A stretch of DNA of 64,000 nt from Sulfitobacter sp. F26169L (lineage in GTDB: Bacteria; Pseudomonadota; Alphaproteobacteria; Rhodobacterales; Rhodobacteraceae): NCBI RefSeq assembly GCF_026410285.1, contig NZ_JAPMLP010000003.1, positions 310,001 to 374,000 on the forward strand, written 5' to 3'. Below the pieces are notes generated by a model, which worked only from the letters and a program-made list of their open reading frames with translations, had not been told where the DNA came from and made no database searches. Every line of letters starts with the position of its first letter. The first letter of the stretch is position 1. This document shows, piece after piece, positions 43,982 to 53,184 of the stretch. The translations under genes and the position numbers were made by a program.

Positions 43982-44317
43982 TTACCCGCCTTCCCCCGGC
44001 GCTTCGGAAAACAGATCAATCTTGCCCGGCTTCCCGTCCATTTCATCGGCGGTGGGCAGCGGATCTTTTTTGGTAATGATCACCGGCCACATCTCGGAGT
44101 ACTTACGGTTGAACTCTACCCACTTTTCCATGTCCGGCTCTGTATCGGGGCGGATCGCATCGGCGGGGCATTCAGGCTCGCAAACACCACAATCAATACA
44201 TTCGTCCGGATGGATCACCAGCATATTTTCGCCCTCGTAAAAGCAATCCACCGGACAGACTTCTACGCAGTCGGTATATTTGCAGGCGATACAGGCGTCG
44301 TTAACGATATAGGTCAT
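43982..44317 (-). CDS. fdxA: Seven-iron ferredoxin FdxA
   Basis: 111 aa low-potential ferredoxin with one [3Fe-4S] and one [4Fe-4S] cluster. Ligand pattern: [18 protein letters not shown] (no Cys at the D position, giving the 3Fe site) and [12 protein letters not shown]. The C-terminal extension with [15 protein letters not shown] is typical of the alphaproteobacterial FdxA. It follows the S4 protein gene in a run of minus-strand genes. Confidence 0.95.
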   Translation of the reverse strand: MTYIVNDACIACKYTDCVEVCPVDCFYEGENMLVIHPDECIDCGVCEPECPADAIRPDTEPDMEKWVEFNRKYSEMWPVIITKKDPLPTADEMDGKPGKIDLFSEAPGEGG

Positions 44318-44371
44318 GGGAGAATGCCTTTGGCAGATTAGCTCGTGGCTTAGCTAATTCAGCGGGGCCGA

Positions 44372-44761
44372 TCATTCAAGGTGGCGCGCCTTAGAAAGAT
44401 CAAGCTGGCGGCGGTCGCGTTTTGTGGGACGTCCTTTTCCCTCAAATGCCGGATTGTGTGGAACAATATCCTTGGGCTTGCGCGCAGGTGGATCCAGATC
44501 GGTATATAGTGCTTGGGCTTCGGGGGCCGGACCACGGCGCACGCCACAGGCCTCGACGCGGATCACGCGGATATGATCGTCCTTGGCAAAGGTCAGAACG
44601 TCACCGGCAGTGATTGTGGTGCTGCGTTTGGACGCAGGTGTGCCGTTGATGCGCACCGCCCCTCCGGCGACAATTGTTGCCGCCAGAGATCGTGTTTTGA
44701 AAAAGCGCGCGTACCACAGCCATTTGTCCAGCCGCAGCTTTTCCGCCGCTTGCGCGCTCAC
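44372..44761 (-). CDS. S4-domain RNA-binding protein (Hsp15/HslR type)
   Basis: 129 aa. An N-terminal S4 domain (RLDKWLWYARFFKTRSLAAT, VAGGAVRINGTPASKRSTTI) is followed by a short strand region and a basic tail (RPTKRDRRQLDLSKARH). Hsp15 recycles stalled 50S subunits carrying peptidyl-tRNA. The GTG start at 44761 overlaps the helicase stop (GTGA), so translation is coupled. Confidence 0.88.
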   Translation of the reverse strand: MSAQAAEKLRLDKWLWYARFFKTRSLAATIVAGGAVRINGTPASKRSTTITAGDVLTFAKDDHIRVIRVEACGVRRGPAPEAQALYTDLDPPARKPKDIVPHNPAFEGKGRPTKRDRRQLDLSKARHLE

Positions 44762-47658
44762 TTGTCTTTTTTGAGGCCCATCAGAGCCGCAGCAAACGGG
44801 TTGTCGGGGTCAATCTGCTTTTCCTTCTTGGGCGGGCGTGCCGAGAAGTTCTGGCTTTTGGCAGCCTTGCCCTTATCGCTGTCGCGCTGGCCTTTTTTAC
44901 CACGCGGGTTCGGCTTGCCCTTGCCTTTGGGGCGATCACCACCAGCAGGCTGGCGGCGCGGGGCACGGGCCCATGTGAAGGTATAGAATGTCTCCATCTC
45001 TGCACCGGCGATTTGCGCGTCGGGTGCAGTGCCTTGCGGCGTTTCTGTCTCTGACATCGCCGGAATTTCGGCCGGAACCTCGCCTTGCGCAACTGGCTCT
45101 GCCGCGATAGGCGCGATGCCATCATCAAGGATTTGATCGGTATTTTCGGGAACATCAGCAGGCGCAGGTGGTGCAGGATTTTCAACAATAGCCCCTTCCG
45201 CCGGGGCATTCGCATCCATCACCGGCGTATCAGCAGGAACATCCTTTTCAGCTTCCGGCATGACTTCGGTAACGGTCTTCACCTTGGCGCGTTCGCCTTT
45301 TTCGGCCTTATAACCCAAGCCCTGCATAAGATCGGCAAATTGTTCCAGCGTGGTGCCGGAAATGGAGAGCATATCAGGTTTTGCCTCGAAACCGCCGCGC
45401 GAATCTTCGCTACGTAGCATATCCGCCAACCGTTCCAGCATGTCGATGCGGATCGCGCGGGTACCTGCATTGCGGTATCCCGACATCGTGTCGGCCCCTA
45501 AGGGCGCACCTGCTTCAACAGGAATTGTAACCAATCCCGGTGGGGGCGATTCGGGGAACTCGGACAGACCTTTTGTCAGGGACCACAGGACCAAACGCAG
45601 ACGGGTTGGCGCGGGTTTGAGCAACAGCGGCATAAAGATCGTGAACTGGCCGAACCGGATACCATGTTTACGCAGCGCGCCACGGGCATCCTGATCCAGC
45701 GATTTGACCTCGTCCACAACGTCGGCGCGCGGCAGCACGCCGAAATTCTCGACCAGACGGAAGGCAAAGCCACGGGCCAGCCCTGTCAGTGCTTCGTCTT
45801 TTTGCAGCGCAATCAGCGGCTCGAACAGGCTGGCGACCTTGCGGTCGATAAAGTGCTGCAAGCGGCGTTGCACCTTCTGCGCAACCTCCGGCCCTGCAAC
45901 ATCATCCACAAACACCTCGACCTGCGGCTTCAAGCCGTCTGGTCCCGCGACCAACTTGCCCACCGCAGCGCTGCCCCACATGAGGCCCCCCTGTTCGGTG
46001 AAATCAATCTCCGTATCCGGCGCGTTGTAAAAACGATCCGCGCGCAGATGGAACTGCGGCGCCAGCGCTTGCAACGCTGCCGTTTTGATCGTCTTCGTTT
46101 CAGCCGTTCCGGCCCCTTTGTCAGCACGGAAACGGAAACCGTCCAGCTTGCCTACAAATTCGCCTTCAACGGTCACTTCACCGGTATCGCTATTAACTTC
46201 GGCCACCATGGCTTCCTTCTGTCCCAGCCGGCGCAACAAAACCGAGGTACGCCGATCTACAAATCTTTGGGTCAAACGCTCGTGTAATGCATCTGACAGT
46301 CTGTCTTCTACGACACGCGCTTCGCCGCGCCAATGGGTTTCGTCATTTGTCCAGCCTTTGCGCTGGGTAACGTATGTCCATGTGCGGATAAACGCCAACC
46401 GTTTAGAGAGCGTATCAATGTCCCCGTCGGTGCGGTCAATGATCTTGATCTGCCGTGCCAACCAGTCATCGGGCAAATTGCCGCGCTGGTGCAGATGGTT
46501 GAAAATGATCTCCAACAGGTTCGCGTGCTCTGCATTGCTGATACCACGAAAGTCGGGGATACGGCAAACATCCCACAAAAGCCTGACCGATTGCCCGTCC
46601 GTACACCGCGCGGCAACCTCCGCGTCATCACCCACGGTTTTCAACGCCCGCAAATCGTCAGCCTCCCGCGCCTTGACCAGCCGTTCATGATCCGGGCCGA
46701 CCTCAAGCGAGGTGACAAGACTGTTGATGGTGCCGAACTGCAGCTTGGGGTTCCGCCAGTTGATCTTTTTTTGCGGCGTGAACTGGTGGTCCATAATCGC
46801 GCGGGCGACGCCGTCGTCCAGCGGCGGCACGTCCCCCGTCACCCCGAATGTACCGTTCTTCATGCCGCGTCCGGCGCGCCCTGCAATCTGGGCCAGCTCG
46901 TTCGGGGCCAGCGGACGCATCCGCCGCCCGTCAAATTTGCTCAGGCTCGAAAACGCGACGTGATCCACATCCAGATTGAGGCCCATCCCGATGGCATCTG
47001 TGGCCACCAGATAATCGACCTCGCCGTTCTGGTACATATCCACCTGTGCGTTGCGCGTGCGCGGGCTCAGCGCGCCCATCACCACCGCCGCACCGCCCTT
47101 CTGGCGGCGCAGCAGCTCTGCGATAGCATATACATTTTCAACCGAAAACCCGACGATTGCACTGCGGGGACGCATTCGGCTTATCTTTTTCTGACCTGCG
47201 TAGATTAATTCGGACATCCGGTCGCGGTGGATGAACTGCGCCTCGGGAACGAGCGAAGCGATGGTGCCTCGCATCGTGTCGGACCCCATGAACAGAGTTT
47301 CATGCAGGCCCCGCGTGCGCAAAAGGCGGTCTGTAAACACATGCCCCCGCTCCGGATCGGCGCACAGCTGGATTTCGTCGATCGCCACAAAATCCGCGCC
47401 CATCCCCTCAGGCATCGCCTCGACCGTGCAGACCCAGTATTGCGTCCGCGGCGGAACGATCCGCTCCTCTCCGGTGACCAGCGCCACCACAGACGGGCCG
47501 CGCGCGGCAACGATGCGGTCATAGACCTCCCGCGCGAGCAGGCGCAGCGGCAGGCCGATAATGCCCGTCCGGTGGCCCAGCATCCGTTCGATCGCATAGG
47601 TAGTCTTTCCCGTATTGGTGGGGCCCAGAACGGCCACAACCCTGCCTTGCGTGTTCAC
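44758..47658 (-). CDS. Suv3-like ATP-dependent RNA helicase
   Basis: 966 aa superfamily 2 helicase related to mitochondrial Suv3. Walker A is GPTNTGKTTYAIER (about 13-26), the DEAD-box position reads VAIDEIQLCADPERG, and motifs GFSVENVYAIAELLRR, ATDAIGMGLNLDVDHVAFSS and QIAGRAGRG follow. A Suv3 C-terminal region follows, then an acidic Pro/Glu-rich stretch and a strongly basic tail (KGKGKPNPRGKKGQRDSDKG), probably RNA-binding. In alphaproteobacteria this gene regularly pairs with the S4 gene. Likely role: RNA turnover or ribosome-linked RNA remodelling. Coupled to the S4 gene by GTGA. Confidence 0.9.
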   Translation of the reverse strand: MNTQGRVVAVLGPTNTGKTTYAIERMLGHRTGIIGLPLRLLAREVYDRIVAARGPSVVALVTGEERIVPPRTQYWVCTVEAMPEGMGADFVAIDEIQLCADPERGHVFTDRLLRTRGLHETLFMGSDTMRGTIASLVPEAQFIHRDRMSELIYAGQKKISRMRPRSAIVGFSVENVYAIAELLRRQKGGAAVVMGALSPRTRNAQVDMYQNGEVDYLVATDAIGMGLNLDVDHVAFSSLSKFDGRRMRPLAPNELAQIAGRAGRGMKNGTFGVTGDVPPLDDGVARAIMDHQFTPQKKINWRNPKLQFGTINSLVTSLEVGPDHERLVKAREADDLRALKTVGDDAEVAARCTDGQSVRLLWDVCRIPDFRGISNAEHANLLEIIFNHLHQRGNLPDDWLARQIKIIDRTDGDIDTLSKRLAFIRTWTYVTQRKGWTNDETHWRGEARVVEDRLSDALHERLTQRFVDRRTSVLLRRLGQKEAMVAEVNSDTGEVTVEGEFVGKLDGFRFRADKGAGTAETKTIKTAALQALAPQFHLRADRFYNAPDTEIDFTEQGGLMWGSAAVGKLVAGPDGLKPQVEVFVDDVAGPEVAQKVQRRLQHFIDRKVASLFEPLIALQKDEALTGLARGFAFRLVENFGVLPRADVVDEVKSLDQDARGALRKHGIRFGQFTIFMPLLLKPAPTRLRLVLWSLTKGLSEFPESPPPGLVTIPVEAGAPLGADTMSGYRNAGTRAIRIDMLERLADMLRSEDSRGGFEAKPDMLSISGTTLEQFADLMQGLGYKAEKGERAKVKTVTEVMPEAEKDVPADTPVMDANAPAEGAIVENPAPPAPADVPENTDQILDDGIAPIAAEPVAQGEVPAEIPAMSETETPQGTAPDAQIAGAEMETFYTFTWARAPRRQPAGGDRPKGKGKPNPRGKKGQRDSDKGKAAKSQNFSARPPKKEKQIDPDNPFAAALMGLKKDK

Positions 47659-47676
47659 CGCAAATTCCTAACCTGA

Positions 47677-48240
47677 TCAGAGAGTGCGCCCGATGCCGCT
47701 TGTTTTCAGTTGTTCAAGCGCCTTTCCGGCGTTTTCATGGTGCGGGTTCAACGCCAGTACACGGCGGAAAAGTGTGGCCGCGCGGCGGTTGTCACCAAAC
47801 GTTTCGAACAACACCCCCAGACCGAAAATCGCATTGAAATTATCGGGATTCAGCGCCAGCGCGGTTTCAAGATCATCCAGCGCAGGACCATAGAGGTCAG
47901 CGCGGTAATACGCAGTGGCACGGGCGTGGAACCCTTCGGCAAAATCCGGCGCATGATCGGTCAGCGCGGTAAAATGCTCTATCGCGGTTGTAATCTCACC
48001 CGCCGCCAGCGCCGCGCGCCCCCGTTTGAGCAGAAGATCCATCGCGGCAGACCCCGATCTCGACCAGGCGCGTTCGACATCGCGCTCGGCGTTCTCGGCC
48101 TGCTCGGGTGTGGCCGTGCGCAGCGCCTCTAACAACGCGGCAATCTGCGCATCATCCTGCGCGATTGCGGGGCTGCAAAGCAACATAACAGCACTAAGTG
48201 CCGCAACGGTATGTTTGAGGTTGACGATGTATCTGACCAT
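47677..48240 (-). CDS. Exported tetratricopeptide-repeat protein
   Basis: 187 aa. Starting at ATG 48240 (MVRYIVNLKHTVAALSAVML), it has a signal peptide cleaved near AIAQDD, then helices and about three TPR units (ITTAIEHFTALTDHAPDFAE, YGPALDDLETALALNPDNFN, NRRAATLFRRVLALNPHHEN). It is probably a periplasmic scaffold. It lies 18 bases upstream of the helicase gene on the same strand and is divergent from the SCP2 gene. Confidence 0.85.
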   Translation of the reverse strand: MVRYIVNLKHTVAALSAVMLLCSPAIAQDDAQIAALLEALRTATPEQAENAERDVERAWSRSGSAAMDLLLKRGRAALAAGEITTAIEHFTALTDHAPDFAEGFHARATAYYRADLYGPALDDLETALALNPDNFNAIFGLGVLFETFGDNRRAATLFRRVLALNPHHENAGKALEQLKTSGIGRTL

Positions 48241-48314
48241 AACAACAGTGAATGTAACAGGTGGGGGGCCAATTTCCATAGGGCTTGCCGCCATTTGCCA
48301 AAAAAGGGCTGAAA

Positions 48315-48605
48315 ATGAGCGAAGTGATCAACGAAGCGGTAAAAGTTCTGTCGGAAAAAATGGAAGGTGTCGATATCGGCGGGACCGTGAAATTCGATAT
48401 CGAAGGCGAAGGCACTGTGATGGTCGACGACAGTGGTGTGCGTGAAGGCAATGACGAAGCCGATGTAACGCTCAGCGCCGATCCAGAAACTTTCCAAGCG
48501 ATGATGGACGGAGAAACAAACCCGACATCCGCCTTTATGACCGGCAAGCTGAAGGTTGATGGCGACATGGGCATGGCGATGAAGCTGGCCTCTGCCCTGG
48601 CCTGA
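48315..48605 (+). CDS. SCP2 sterol-binding domain protein
   Basis: 96 aa stand-alone SCP2 fold, a hydrophobic-ligand (lipid/acyl) carrier. Typical blocks are GGTVKFDIEGEGTVMVDDSG, ADVTLSADPETFQAMMDGE, and MTGKLKVDGDMGMAMKLAS. ATG 48315 is favoured over the upstream frame because the domain begins there. Fifteen bases ahead of a lysophospholipase-like gene, so the two may act on lipids together. Confidence 0.93.
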   Translation: MSEVINEAVKVLSEKMEGVDIGGTVKFDIEGEGTVMVDDSGVREGNDEADVTLSADPETFQAMMDGETNPTSAFMTGKLKVDGDMGMAMKLASALA

Positions 48606-48619
48606 CCTGACCTGAACAT

Positions 48620-49567
48620 ATGACGCTTTCGCCAGCCCCCCTTTATAAGGATATCCATCCCGGACCTGATCCGGCAGCGGCCTACTGGGCCGAGACATCG
48701 GATGGAAAGAAAATCCGGTTGGGGGTCTGGTCACCGCAAGGTGCGCGCGGAACGGTGCTTATATTTCCCGGACGGACGGAATATATTGAAAAATACGGGG
48801 TCGCGGCCGAAGAATTTGCAGCGCGCGGCCTTGCTTCTATTGCCGTTGACTGGCGCGGTCAGGGACTGGCTGACCGGATGCTGGATGACCGCCTGACAGG
48901 TCATGTAGATCACTTTCCCGATTATCAGAAAGACGTGGCAACCGTGATGCGTGCGGCGCGCACGTTGAACTTGCCACGACCCTATTTCCTTGTGGCCCAT
49001 TCAATGGGCGGCAGCATTGGTTTGCGCGCTGTGATGGAGGGGCTGGCCGTTCAGGCGGCCGCTTTTACCGGCCCGATGTGGGGTATTCACATCAGCCCGC
49101 GTATGCGCCTGCCTGCCGCAATGCTCAGCACGTTCATGCCGAAGATCGGACAAGGGCATCGCCTGCCCTACGGCACCACCCGCGAACCTTATGTGCTGAC
49201 CGCCCCGTTTGATGACAATATGCTGACCACCGACGTTGAAATGTACGATATGATGCGTGATCAAATCACAGCCCACCCCGATCTGCAATTGGGCGGACCC
49301 AGCTATATCTGGCTGCGCGAGGCATTGGCGGAAACCGCGCATCTTGCGCAGCGCGCTGCGCCAAACCTGCCCTGCATCACATTTGTCGGCAGCAACGAAC
49401 GGATCGTGGACGTGCCCCGCATCAACACGCGCATGGAAAACTGGAAAGGCGGCCAGTACCGCACCATTGAAGGGGGCGAGCATGAAGTCCTGATGGAAAT
49501 TCCGGACATCCGCACACATGTTTTTGACGAAATTTCCGAACTATTCCTGAACACAACTACAGGCTAA
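48620..49567 (+). CDS. Alpha/beta hydrolase, lysophospholipase-like
   Basis: 315 aa. It has the Hydrolase_4 fold with nucleophile elbow AHSMGGS (Ser), oxyanion region FPGRTEYIEKYG, SIAVDWRGQGLADR, and a C-terminal catalytic His in EGGEHEVLME. Similar proteins are annotated as lysophospholipase L2/PldB. No signal peptide. Co-directional with the SCP2 gene. Confidence 0.88.
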   Translation: MTLSPAPLYKDIHPGPDPAAAYWAETSDGKKIRLGVWSPQGARGTVLIFPGRTEYIEKYGVAAEEFAARGLASIAVDWRGQGLADRMLDDRLTGHVDHFPDYQKDVATVMRAARTLNLPRPYFLVAHSMGGSIGLRAVMEGLAVQAAAFTGPMWGIHISPRMRLPAAMLSTFMPKIGQGHRLPYGTTREPYVLTAPFDDNMLTTDVEMYDMMRDQITAHPDLQLGGPSYIWLREALAETAHLAQRAAPNLPCITFVGSNERIVDVPRINTRMENWKGGQYRTIEGGEHEVLMEIPDIRTHVFDEISELFLNTTTG

Positions 49568-49605
49568 TACTGGCCCTGTGGAAATTTACGGCTAGATTGC
49601 TGTAA

Positions 49606-50631
49606 ATGAGCCAACACCCCGTTCTGACATTTACACCAGAGGGCATCTATTGCCCCGCCGGTGATTTCTATATTGACCCGTGGCGTCGAGTTGACCGCGC
49701 GCTTATCACGCATGGTCACTCCGATCACGCGCGCTGGGGCATGGGGCGGTATCTGGCGACACATGATGCGCTGCCGGTAATGCGCCACCGTTTGGGCGAA
49801 ATTACTGCCGAAGGCATGGCTTACGGCGAAGAACGCATGATCGGCAACGCCAACGTGTCGTTTCACCCCGCAGGCCATGTTCCCGGATCGGCGCAAATCA
49901 GGGTCGAGGTGGCCGGACAGGTCTGGGTAGCCTCCGGCGATTACAAAGTCATTGATGACGGCCTCAGCACCCCTTTCGAGCCAGTGCGCTGCCACCATTT
50001 TATCACGGAAAGCACCTTTGGTCTGCCGGTCTTTCATTGGGAACCACAAAAAGCGATCGCGGACGAATTGAACGCATGGTGGCGGACCTGTGCGGACGCA
50101 GGAAAGACGGCTTTGCTGGGGGCATATTCACTGGGCAAAGCCCAGCGCCTGATAACGATGCTTGATCCCTCCATCGGGCCGATCCTGTGCCATACAGCAG
50201 TTGAAAACACCAATGCTGTCATGCGTGCGCAAGGCATCACGCTGCCGGAGACAACGCTGGCGGACAAAGACGTGACCGCAAAAGCCCACCCGCGCGCGAT
50301 GGTCATTGCTCCTCCCTCCGCACTTGGCTCTGCATGGTCGAAAAAATTCGGCGCGCAAGAAAGCGGTTTTGCTTCGGGGTGGATGGCAATACGCGGAATC
50401 CGCCGCCGCCGTGCGGGTGATCGTGGCTTTGTAATCTCAGATCACGCTGATTGGGACGGACTACTATGGGCGATCAAAAACACCGAAGCAGAAAACATAT
50501 ATGTAACGCATGGTTACACAGATATCTTCACGCGATATCTGAATGATAGCGGCTGGAATGCCCAAGTCATTCCGACCCAGTTTGAAGGAGAGAACCTTGA
50601 TGCCTCCGACGACAGCGGAGAAGCTGCATGA
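49606..50631 (+). CDS. Ligase-associated DNA exonuclease (metallo-beta-lactamase fold)
   Basis: 341 aa MBL/beta-CASP-like nuclease. Metal motif THGHSDHARWG (HxHxDH), then VSFHPAGHVPGSAQI, the Asp/His in SGDYK and a C-terminal FVISDHADWDGLL (SDHAD). The family pairs with an ATP-dependent ligase in a proteobacterial DNA-repair module. Its TGA overlaps the ligase ATG. The helicase and phosphoesterase partners often found with it are not adjacent here. Confidence 0.9.
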   Translation: MSQHPVLTFTPEGIYCPAGDFYIDPWRRVDRALITHGHSDHARWGMGRYLATHDALPVMRHRLGEITAEGMAYGEERMIGNANVSFHPAGHVPGSAQIRVEVAGQVWVASGDYKVIDDGLSTPFEPVRCHHFITESTFGLPVFHWEPQKAIADELNAWWRTCADAGKTALLGAYSLGKAQRLITMLDPSIGPILCHTAVENTNAVMRAQGITLPETTLADKDVTAKAHPRAMVIAPPSALGSAWSKKFGAQESGFASGWMAIRGIRRRRAGDRGFVISDHADWDGLLWAIKNTEAENIYVTHGYTDIFTRYLNDSGWNAQVIPTQFEGENLDASDDSGEAA

Positions 50632-52226
50632 AAGCCTTTGCCGCACTCTTCAACGCTATCGATCAAAGCACCAAGACTACCATAAAAATCAATGCATTGG
50701 CGGACTACTTTAATCAAGCAGATGATGTGGACAAAATATGGACCATCGCGCTGTTTTCGGGCCGCCGCCCGAAACGTGCCGTGACCACCACGCGTCTGCG
50801 CGAATGGGCCGCCGAGGTTGCTGGAATTCCGCTTTGGCTGTTTGAGGAATGTTATCCGATTGTCGGTGATCTGGCCGAAACGATCTCGCTGGTTCTGCCC
50901 CCCAACCCGACAACAGATAACCGCCCGCTGTCGCAATGGATCAACGATTTGCGCGAGGTATACAAAGCTGACGAAGCGGCAAAAAAAGCATTTGTGCTGG
51001 ACGCATGGGCGCGCCTTGGTGGAACCGAGCGGTTCATTTTTAACAAGCTGATCACAGGCGGGATGCGCGTTGGCGTCAGCCAAAAACTGATGACCCGTGC
51101 GCTGGCCCGCGCGACAGATCGCGACGAGGCCGAGCTTGCCCACCGCCTAATGGGCAACTGGCACCCCGACGATACCACTTGGCACACTCTGATCGAAGCC
51201 GACGACGCCAGTGCGGATGCGTCGCGCCCCTACCCGTTTTACCTTGCCTATGCGCTGGAGGACGGGCCAGAGGCGCTGGAGAATCCCGCCGACTGGCGCG
51301 CTGAGTGGAAATGGGACGGCATCCGTGGACAGCTTATCTTGCGCGGCGGGGAGCATTTTGTCTGGTCGCGGGGGGAGGAACTGATGACAGACCGCTTTCC
51401 CGAACTGGGGCGCGCGGCTGATTACCTGCCCGAAGGCACGGTTCTGGATGGGGAGCTACTCGTCTGGCACGCGGGGGCCGATCATCCGTCCAGTTTCAAC
51501 AGCTTGCAACCGCGCATCGGGCGCAAAACCGTACCGAAAAAGCTGCTGAGCGAAGCGCCTGTTATCATTCATGCTTATGACCTCCTGGAATGGCAGGGCA
51601 ATGATATCCGCCACCAGCCCTTTGCAGAGCGCCGCGCAGTGCTGGAGCAGGCCTGCGCCAGCCTTCCCCCGGATGCCCCTGTAAAGCTCTCGCCGCAACT
51701 GCCGTTTGACAATTTGAGTGATTTGCACCGCTACCGCGATGGCGCGCGCGACGCCCATGCGGAAGGATTGATGCTGAAACGCAGTGACAGCCCCTATCTG
51801 GCCGGGCGCAAAAAGGGCGATTGGTGGAAGTGGAAACTTGCACCGCTATCCATCGACGCGGTGATGATCTATGCGCAGTCCGGCTCGGGGCGGCGTGCAA
51901 ATCTGTTTACCGATTACACCTTTGCGGTGCGTGATGGTGATGCGCTGGTGCCTTTCACCAAGGCGTATTCAGGCCTGACGGATAAAGAGTTCCGTGAAAT
52001 TACCGCGTGGGTGCGCAAGAATACCTTGCAGCGGTTCGGGCCGGTGCGGCAGGTTACCCCGCATCATGTGTTTGAAATCGCATTCGAAGGGATACAGGCC
52101 TCACCGAGGCACAAATCAGGCGTAGCGTTGCGCTTTCCGCGCATGTTACGCTGGCGCAAGGATAAACCACTGGAAGAGGCCAATACATTGGATGACCTGA
52201 ACGAGATGTTGCGCATTTATGGGTAA
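50628..52226 (+). CDS. ATP-dependent DNA ligase (cisplatin-damage-response type)
   Basis: 532 aa ligase with an N-terminal DNA-binding domain, an adenylation domain with nucleophile Lys in EWKWDGIRGQ, motif III FVWSRGEELMTDRFPEL, motif IV DGELLVWH, motif V KKGDWWKWKL, and an OB-fold C-terminus. It seals nicks during repair. ATGA-coupled to the exonuclease and overlapping the amidohydrolase by 8 bases. Confidence 0.92.
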   Translation: MKAFAALFNAIDQSTKTTIKINALADYFNQADDVDKIWTIALFSGRRPKRAVTTTRLREWAAEVAGIPLWLFEECYPIVGDLAETISLVLPPNPTTDNRPLSQWINDLREVYKADEAAKKAFVLDAWARLGGTERFIFNKLITGGMRVGVSQKLMTRALARATDRDEAELAHRLMGNWHPDDTTWHTLIEADDASADASRPYPFYLAYALEDGPEALENPADWRAEWKWDGIRGQLILRGGEHFVWSRGEELMTDRFPELGRAADYLPEGTVLDGELLVWHAGADHPSSFNSLQPRIGRKTVPKKLLSEAPVIIHAYDLLEWQGNDIRHQPFAERRAVLEQACASLPPDAPVKLSPQLPFDNLSDLHRYRDGARDAHAEGLMLKRSDSPYLAGRKKGDWWKWKLAPLSIDAVMIYAQSGSGRRANLFTDYTFAVRDGDALVPFTKAYSGLTDKEFREITAWVRKNTLQRFGPVRQVTPHHVFEIAFEGIQASPRHKSGVALRFPRMLRWRKDKPLEEANTLDDLNEMLRIYG

Positions 52227-53094
52227 ACCAGACGCGACAATGCCCCCCGAACCCCGCGCACCACTGCGCCGCGCGCCCGAAGGGGCCATAGACACCCATG
52301 TCCATATGCTTGCAGGGCGCGACGAATTTCTCCTTTGGGAAGGACGCGTCGAAAACCCCGCGCCCGGCCCCACGCTGGACGGCTGGCTTGCCCTGCTGGA
52401 CGAGCAGATGGACACATTGGGATTCAGCCGCGTTGTTCTGGTACATTCAATCTTTTACGGCACCGACAACAGCGTCACTCGCGAGGCGCTGAAGCGTCTG
52501 GGCGGCCGTGCGCGCGGTGTCGGTCTGCTACCCGATGGCGCGACAGAGGCGCAGATCGATGAATTTGCAAGCTGGGGAATGGATGCCGTCCGGCTGAACT
52601 ACGTCCACGGCGGCGTTCTCGATTGGGCTGGCGCGCGCGCAATGGCCCCCGCACTGGCCGAGCGGGGCATGCATATCCAGATGCTGTGCCACATGGATCA
52701 ACATATGCACGACATCGCCGCTGACGTGCGCGCGCTTCCTTGTCCGGTCGTATTTGATCATGTCGCGTGGCCCTCTGCCGGCCTTGACCCCTCTGGCGAA
52801 GGCGTAGAGACACTGTGCGCCTTGCTCGCGGATGGATATGCGCATGTAAAGCTGTCCGGCCTCTACCGGCTGTGCAACGCACCCTACGCAGAGGCCGATG
52901 CGCTGGTGGCCCGATTGATCGACGCCAACCCCCAAGCATGTCTCTGGGGGTCTGACTGGCCGCATGTCATGCTGAACGGCGCACAGATGCCCTCAGGCGC
53001 CGCATTGCTTGACGCATTCGACCGCGTGGTTACATCAGACACGCTGCGCCAGCGCATTTTGTGCGACAATCCGCGCGCATTATACAGATTTTAA
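52219..53094 (+). CDS. Amidohydrolase family 2 protein
   Basis: 291 aa metal-dependent hydrolase barrel of the 2-pyrone-4,6-dicarboxylate lactonase (LigI)-like group. Visible are IDTHVHMLAG (HxH), CHMDQHM, VVFDHVAWPSAG, VKLSGLYRL and the catalytic Asp in WGSDWPHVML. ATG 52219 overlaps the ligase stop. Substrate unknown; probably a lactone or aromatic-degradation intermediate, unrelated to the repair genes upstream. Confidence 0.87.
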   Translation: MGKPDATMPPEPRAPLRRAPEGAIDTHVHMLAGRDEFLLWEGRVENPAPGPTLDGWLALLDEQMDTLGFSRVVLVHSIFYGTDNSVTREALKRLGGRARGVGLLPDGATEAQIDEFASWGMDAVRLNYVHGGVLDWAGARAMAPALAERGMHIQMLCHMDQHMHDIAADVRALPCPVVFDHVAWPSAGLDPSGEGVETLCALLADGYAHVKLSGLYRLCNAPYAEADALVARLIDANPQACLWGSDWPHVMLNGAQMPSGAALLDAFDRVVTSDTLRQRILCDNPRALYRF

Positions 53095-53184
53095 CCGCCA
53101 ACCGCTCTTGACGAAACGGCACTGCCGCTTGCCCATGCGTGCATGCATCCCTACCTATGCTGCAAACGATCAAAGGACTTTTCC

